DNA from: Chrysopilus asiliformis
Lineage: Eukaryota; Arthropoda; Insecta; Diptera; Rhagionidae
Assembly: GCA_964034945.1 (NCBI GenBank)
Contig: OZ035962.1
Coordinates: 71,815,274 to 71,879,273, forward strand
Length of the DNA stretch: 64,000 nt
Direction: 5' to 3'
Under the pieces are notes generated by a model, which did not search any database, was not told where the DNA came from, and saw nothing but the letters and a program-made list of their open reading frames with translations. A program made the translations under genes and the position numbers. Positions 57,960-64,000 of the stretch are shown in pieces. The number at the start of each line of letters is the position of its first letter. The first letter of the stretch is position 1.

Positions 57960-59030
57960 AATATTTCGACGGGTTATAGTGTAATTGGTGCACAGATGTA
58001 GATGTTCACATGATATATTTTTGAAACCCCTTCAGATCTGAATTTTCCTAGAACGGAAAACTTTTTTGTGTTTTCTGACTTAATTGGAACATAATTATTC
58101 AGAATACCAAGAGTTTTTTTTTTAATTTTTTTAAATTTTCGGCAAAAAAAAAAAACACCATTAACATTATGTGCTTTCCATAAAACTCACATTTTTTTAT
58201 AAGAAATATAAGGACTAACATACATATAATTATAATTAAAGCCACCGATTTAATATTTTAATGATATATTGAAATAATAAACTAGTGTATAGGGTATGAA
58301 GGAATTAATTGTGCATTTTATATTTTTCTTTCATTAATACACAAAAAATTATTCATATTGACAAAATTTTTGTTTATATTAAATAATTTATTTGATCAAA
58401 CTAATAATTTTTTTATCTTATTAGCAAAACTCTATGAAATTCGAAAAAAAAAATACTTTTTTTTCAGATTTACAAAAAGGTTTGTCGTAGTGACAGTTTT
58501 GCCCATACGACCAAATTTCATTATTATATTTTATCATATTGACAATCCTTTTTATCATATTGACAAAAACGAGAAATTTTTCTTTTTAGTCAAAATGACA
58601 GAATTTGGTTTATATGACAAAACCATTTTGTAAAGTTGATTTTGAACGAAATTTTTGCCCATGTAATCTGGAATTTTGTCAATATGATAAAATATTTTAT
58701 CTGCGTGCAGCCAATAGTCAACCAGCCGCTGGAAAGTCTGCAAAATTTAAAAATTGTCATACAGAATTTGTCAATACTGTACCTACCAACTGTTTTTTTT
58801 TGGTCGAAACGTAATTCAGATTGCTTAAAATTTAATTTATTGTCACAGTTAAAGCAGACACATACATATGTGGCGTTCAATAAAGTAAAATCGTAGATAA
58901 AGTTTATAGATAAGTTATTGCTTTAAATTGTTTGGAAATCTGATTTTTATGGTTCTACTAACATGATAACAATATTAAATTTACATCAAAGGCCATTATT
59001 TACAGATGCACATATTTCTGATTGGATCAA
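57960..59030. other. AT-rich DNA with short CATATTGACAA repeats
   Basis: TATCATATTGACAA and variants recur at about 58355, 58534, 58552 and, as TCAATATGATAAA, near 58678. Overlapping frames at 58358-58896 arise from this simple repeat. Confidence 0.45.
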
Positions 59031-59031
59031 T

Positions 59032-59895
59032 TTATTAACCAGCGATATTTTTATACTCTATATCAGCGATTCTCAACCTGTAAGGCGCGCCCCCCTGGGG
59101 GGGAGCGAGGACATTTAAGGTGGGGCGCCAGCATATCCAAGAGAAAATATTTAAAAAAGTTGATTAACTGACTGAAAGGAAAGTACACACACACATGCAA
59201 AACAAAATACATTTCGACATAATATTTAATAATTAACTTATTAACAACTTAGTAAATTAAAAACAAATTTAATAATTATTAGTGACTTCCTTGGGCCTGT
59301 TTTGCTGAGCAAAGTTTTTCGAAGGAAAGCTTAATATTAGATAGACACTCTAGATAGACATACATTTTATTGTATGCAGGGGGCGCGATGAAAATTATGA
59401 TTGAAAATTGGGCCGCGAATACTGAAAGGTTGAGAAACGCTGCTCTATATGATATATCATATAGGAGTATATTAGATTTAGTAAATCGTTTGTAAAACAT
59501 CGAACCAATCATTGGACACCAAAATGAAGGACACCAGGGTGTTAGGGATGACAAAATGTTTTGATTTCCACATATCCGTCCGTCCGTCTGTCTGTTCGTG
59601 AACACCATAACCTTCGAAAGGATTGAGTTAGAAACTTTAAAATTCGTACTGATCCAGTTTTCGTAGATAACCAGACTAAGTTCTTGAACTAGCAAAGTTA
59701 GACCATTGCTACACCCCCGCCCCCACTTTCCCCCCTCCGCCACAACAACTAAACAGTTTTTTGCAATTTTCTCGAAAACGGTAAATCATATTGTAAAATT
59801 TACGAATATAAAATGTATTTAGAATAGAATTTTACATAACCGTTCCAAACATCAAAATCCAATCGGACCACTCCTTTCCCCCTCTCCTATAAAAA
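59032..59895 (-). mobile_element. (GTCY)n-type repeat, family 2, with inserted hAT MITE
   Basis: On the minus strand: TATACTCTATATGATATA, the words ACACCCTGGTGTCC and CATCCCTAACACCCTGG, a GACG/GACA run (59578-59598), TTTCGAAGGTTATGGTGTTC, and ATTTTGATGTTTGG at the far end near 59850. The hAT MITE at 59064-59442 splits the left part. Confidence 0.75.
59064..59442. mobile_element. hAT-type MITE with 8-bp duplication CTCTATAT
   Basis: CAGCGATTCTCAACCTG is mirrored by AGGTTGAGAAACGCTG. The octamer CTCTATAT occurs immediately on both sides (59056-59063, 59443-59450). Inside are GGCGCGCCCCCCTGGGGGGG and GGGGGCGCGATG. Non-coding, 379 bp. Confidence 0.93.
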
Positions 59896-59899
59896 TGGA

Positions 59900-61958
59900 T
59901 TTTTTTCATATGTTTAAAGTCTCAATTCAAAAGTGCTTAAAAAAAATATAAAAAATTTAAAGAAATTTACGTCTGAAATCTTAAAGAAAAAAGTCGTTTA
60001 AAAAGATGAGATTTCTGATTAATGGAATGGTAAAATCAGTCAAATACAATCTCTAATAGCAATATGTTACAGAGTACTTGCTGGAGATCAAACTTAAAGA
60101 ATTTCGAACATAAGATACGGATGAGTACATATGCATACCATAAATTTTTGTTATTAACAAGATTATTTTTGAAACGTATGGAAATTTTCTCACCGTTTTG
60201 GAATTTTGAAAGCGATGTTCTTAAATTAGCCATATTTACTAATCTCACGGTCGTGTCGTGTTAAAGAAATATATTTTTTGCTCTCTTCCTGTAAATTAAT
60301 TGAGTTCAAAGCTCATATACAAGAGAATAAAAACCATTGAAAAATACCACCCTTCTGTTCATAGGCGTCAAATAACATAAAACTTGTATTCCGAAAAAAG
60401 AAATCTTTTTTGGTATGAGTAGGTATGTCGAATAGCGACAAAAAAAAACAATTCTCATGGGAGAAGAAATATGTCCGGTGAAAAGTGTTCCATAGATGAA
60501 AAACAAAATAATAAATGTGTGTATAAAAAGAGATTCTTTCAATTCCCACAGTAGAAATATAAAGGCATAATCTAGCCCGCAAACGTAATCCGCTTTATTA
60601 CCACAATTACTTAAAAAGTACATACGTATGATTCACGGGTGATATATGCCATATACAAAATTGTAAGAATTTTGTCAACAGCACACAAGAGGCCTACAAA
60701 AAACATCATCGAATAAGCAGACTACTTTTGTAACCCTCATATCCAGGAGAAATATACTTTTCACTTCTTATTTGGGTGGGCGTCAAAAGCAAGGAATGTA
60801 AGAGCGGCCTTTATAGGGAAGCTGTGTTGATATCCTTTCCGAGTACTTTGTCTTTGGAATCATAAACCCGTAAAATATTCTCTTTTCTAGCATAACAGAG
60901 CTCTACTTGTTGTTTACGGTTATACAGGTGCAAAATGGTTTCGGGGGATGCAACATTTGCTAAGGAATGAGGATCGATGACATGTGGGGAATAACCGTCG
61001 TTTCGTATATGTACATTTGCTATAATAACTACCCCGTCTGTAGTTGATATGAGTTCATACTATGTGTTCAGGAAACGCTCATATGTTAAATGTACTATAG
61101 TATATTTTTTTTTTAGATATATTGAATAGATTAGTAGGTGGTTTAGCAGTACGAGGGAGATATCTCGACTTAAACTTCTGAGGGAGTTTCTCTGACATTG
61201 TTGAGGGATTTCCATTTATTTTCAAGATTATCGCCTTTGTTATTTAAATTCGGCAATTTTTATTTTTATTTTTTATTTAACTTTGTTACAGCATACAGTT
61301 ACTATGATTACCTAAGCAATGGTATAAACACTTTAATATAAAGCTATTACAACATATCTTTATATAAAACTTTTAAACTTTTAAGCATTTGGTGATTGTA
61401 GTATTAGTTTTAAAGTGAATCGCATTTAAAGTGAAACTTTCAAGTTGTGCATGGTTTAAAAAGAACAACAAATTTTGTGTAAAAAAATTTTACAAAAAAA
61501 ATAATTTGAATGAAATACAAGAAATCAAATTCGCGGAAAAATTTAATAAATATGCGCTGCAGGCAATTTTGGCTTACATCAAGAGCTACACAGTGTCAAT
61601 TGAAAATTAACTCAGTTTTCCGTACTCCTCCCTTTCCATAAAAAATGCTGTAGAAATTGTTAAAATACCCAATAAAGGGAAACACACCACAGGTTGAGAT
61701 ACATGCGCCAGAGCTAAAAATGCGCCGCAGGCGAAAGGAATAAAATGTTCAGCAAATCCTCAGCCGAAGTATATAATGTTTTGCAAATTTAATTTCCGGT
61801 ACACAGGGACGAAATGCCTTAATCTGGGTCCTATGGTCACCCCAATTATCAAAAAAGTTCACCAAATAAGTTCAACACTTTTTAAAAAAATTTTACTTTT
61901 TTTTGGGAGTTGAACAAAATACTTGGAGGTGAAAAATAAGGCATAGTTTGTGACACAC
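59900..61958. other. AT-rich DNA without recognised genes
   Basis: Frames at 60036-60264 and 60306-60623 lack recognisable domains. No structured repeat was identified. Confidence 0.5.
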
Positions 61959-61961
61959 TAA

Positions 61962-62469
61962 ACCGCGTTGCACACTTCAGCTAAGCGAGCTCAACTACGT
62001 GAGCTAAGTTTCTCGCTGAAAGTAAAATCCTTAGCATTTGCATTGGTGACCGCACACTTCAGCGAAACTATGAAACTACATCGCGTAGTCATGGGCGACG
62101 GGGACTAAGTTCGCTTGCGTAGTTCAGACCTCAACTACGCGAACTACTTCGCTGGCATGGCTGACACTCACATATAAATATTTTCGGCGTTATACAGTGT
62201 AGAATCGGTGTTTGCAAAAGTGTAGTATTTTGTGGACATAAAAGTGTAAGGAAAATGTGAAAATTGTATTCTTTTGCGGAATATTTTCAATCGCGTTAAA
62301 TAATTTATATCTAGAAATGGCTGCAGATAAAGTGGAAAAATGCATATATTTACCGAAAATATCGCCGCGTAGCTTAGCTCAAGTGTGCAACGAGGTGAGC
62401 TAACCCAGCTAGGCTATGTAACTATAGCTAGCCTCGCTCACATAGCTTAGTTGAAGTGTGCAACGGGGG
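61962..62469. mobile_element. MITE with TAA duplication (PIF/Harbinger type)
   Basis: ACCGCGTTGCACACTTCAGC and the right end GTTGAAGTGTGCAACGGGGG are imperfect inverted repeats (mismatches at the extreme ends). TAA flanks both sides (61959-61961, 62470-62472). Words such as CGCACACTTCAGC, GAGCTAAG and CTTAGCTCAAGTGTGCAAC recur internally in both orientations. No transposase in 508 bp. Confidence 0.85.
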
Positions 62470-62566
62470 TAATGGCGATTTTTTTAAATGACGCTCTTTT
62501 TGATCGAAAATTGCTCAATCTAGATTTTAAATTGAATAGAAAATTTTGACAAATTTTTATGATATC

Positions 62567-62819
62567 GTCGGCTAAGAGTGAAATTGTGCTAAGTCCATTT
62601 GGTATAATTTTCCAGAAGAGCAATGAAAACCTTGTTAAATCGTTCTAATTCTCTTTCAATAACACTGAGTTTTATTTAAATGAGAAAAATTGGGCTCAGT
62701 TTTCTTTAAATGAGACTCTGTTTTCTTTAAATGAAACTTAAAATGATTTAACAAGGTTTTTTATTGCTCTTCTGTCAAATTTGGTATAATGGACTTAGCA
62801 CAATTTCACTTTTAGCCGA
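62567..62819. repeat. Foldback repeat, arms about 78 bp, with a micro-inversion
   Basis: GTCGGCTAAGAGTGAAATTG, TGCTAAGTCC, AGAAGAGCAATGAAAA and CCTTGTTAAATC pair with their complements at 62738-62819. Within each arm the 12-mer ATTTGGTATAAT (62597-62608 and 62779-62790) is in the same orientation instead of inverted. The loop has three TTTAAATGA words. Confidence 0.9.
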
Positions 62820-62824
62820 CGAAT

Positions 62825-63215
62825 TTACTTTTACAGATCCATTTACCTTTTGCTTTATAGAATATTTTTATTTCTTCTTGATAGTTTTTACACGTAATAT
62901 GAGGTATATGTCCAACTATGAAATTTCTTTCGAAATGCGAATTTTATAACAAAAGAATAAAAAAATACATACCTTACGATTTTATAAATTGATATATAAA
63001 TTGTATATCAAGTTGCCATTAAATTTTTGAACCAAATTAAAATTCGCTGTGTTTGTAAAACTCATATACTTTTTATTTATCAATGCTTTTAATACTTCAT
63101 AATTTTTCAAATGTGTATCAATTTTGGTATAAAAAGATTTTATATGGAAAAATTTATCAAAAAAGTATCAATTTTATAGCTAAATTTTCAACCGTGCGCA
63201 AAAAAGAACTATTCA
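62825..63215. other. AT-rich DNA without recognised genes
   Basis: Nothing beyond short chance frames was seen. Confidence 0.5.
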
Positions 63216-63219
63216 AGGG

Positions 63220-63780
63220 TGTCACGGATGAATTTTGTCATTGGGTGTTACGGATGATTTTGATTTCCGCACGTCTGTCCGTCTGTTTATCCGTGAACAC
63301 CATAACTTTCGAAATAATTGAGCTAGAGACTCTTTAAGTTTCTAATAAATGTCTAGACTAAATTTTTGAACTGGCAAAATCAAACCATTGCTTTCCCTGT
63401 CCTCCATACAAATGAGAAATGTATGAGTCTCTAGCTTAATTCTTTCGAAAGTTATGGTGTTCACGGATAAGTTTTTCGCAATTTTCGCGAAAATGGTGAG
63501 TCATATTGAAAAATTTATACAGGTAGATTGTGTTTAGAATAGGATTTTAAATAACATATCTATACATCAAAATCCAATCGGATCACTGCTTCCCCTTCCT
63601 CCATACAAATGGAATACTTTTTCCCTGTTTTCTCAACAATTGTGCACCGTATGGAAAAATTTATGAAGATGAAATTTGTTTAGAATATGATTCTACATAA
63701 CTGTGCGATACATCAAAATTCAATTGGACCACTCTTCTCCGCCTCTCCTGTACAAATGGATTTGATCAAATAAACACTTT
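63220..63780 (-). repeat. (GTCY)n-type repeat, family 2, eroded copies
   Basis: TTTGATTTCCGCACGTCTGT, AACACCATAACTTTCGAAAT, AATGGTGAGTCATATTG and ATACATCAAAATCCAATCGG match the copy at 59500-59890. The last two phrases recur twice (near 63490/63550 and 63640/63710), so the tail is partly duplicated. Confidence 0.7.
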
Positions 63781-64000
63781 GTCTGTTATCATATTTGACG
63801 TATGTATTTGAGATGGAAAAAATGCGGCGATATGCAAAAATATGTGCTTATTTAATCAATACATTATTATGCTTAATACATATAAAAATTTACTCTAATT
63901 AATAGAAAATGACAATCCGTCGCTTGATTTCCTTGAATTTGTCGTCTAAATTGAAAAAAATTCATTTGAGGAAAATAAAAGTTAAAAATGTCAGAGATAT

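Noticed and set aside
58358..58896. Overlapping frames on both strands
   Set aside because: They derive from recurrent CATATTGACAA words; overlapping two-strand openness in low-complexity DNA is expected.

Overview
The window is AT-rich, intron-poor, repeat-laden eukaryotic DNA, and it reads as an insect intergenic region. Dispersed repeats with internal (GTCY)n tetranucleotide runs resemble the mini-me/INE-1 type elements described from flies. Together with mariner, piggyBac, hAT and PIF/Harbinger remnants they point to an insect, possibly a dipteran; the order is an inference. I found no host protein-coding gene, tRNA, rRNA or CRISPR array. Most short open frames are chance frames or are translated from microsatellites.

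Left end (1-6457). A Ty3/Gypsy-type LTR retrotransposon lies on the minus strand and runs off the left edge. It has a gag ORF (2959-4833), then pol in the -1 frame with protease, reverse transcriptase, RNase H and integrase in Ty3/Gypsy order. Pol has no stop over the roughly 1000 codons visible. A slippery heptamer CCCGGGG lies in the gag/pol overlap. The leader carries three diverged repeats, a possible splice donor and a primer binding site matching tRNA-Lys1,2, next to the inner end of an LTR (5604 to about 6457, outer end tentative).

Rest of the window (6458-64000). This is layered with transposon debris. Class II copies with recognisable termini and target duplications include: a deleted piggyBac element with transposase ends (27722-28785); two piggyBac-type MITEs (36516-36722, 57247-57477); three hAT-type elements with perfect 8-bp duplications (30278-30512, 35394-36951, 59064-59442); five elements with 3-bp TAA/TTA duplications of PIF/Harbinger type (48849-49386, 51208-51359, 54161-54752, 55929-56702, 61962-62469), one with a transposase fragment; and three TA-flanked elements (17356-17561, 32137-32400, 42633-43588). 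Two mariner transposase pseudogenes and two LINE ORF2 tail fragments are present. Several copies of three (GTCY)n repeat families, Helitron-like ends, and arrays of a minisatellite with a unit of about 122 bp fill much of the rest.

Nesting gives a relative order of insertion. A piggyBac MITE sits in a hAT element that sits in a LINE remnant. A 117-bp palindrome sits in a (GTCY)n repeat. A TAA-flanked MITE sits in a repeat whose unoccupied site survives elsewhere in the window. The LTR element is the youngest-looking component because its frames are open; most of the rest is dead or non-autonomous.
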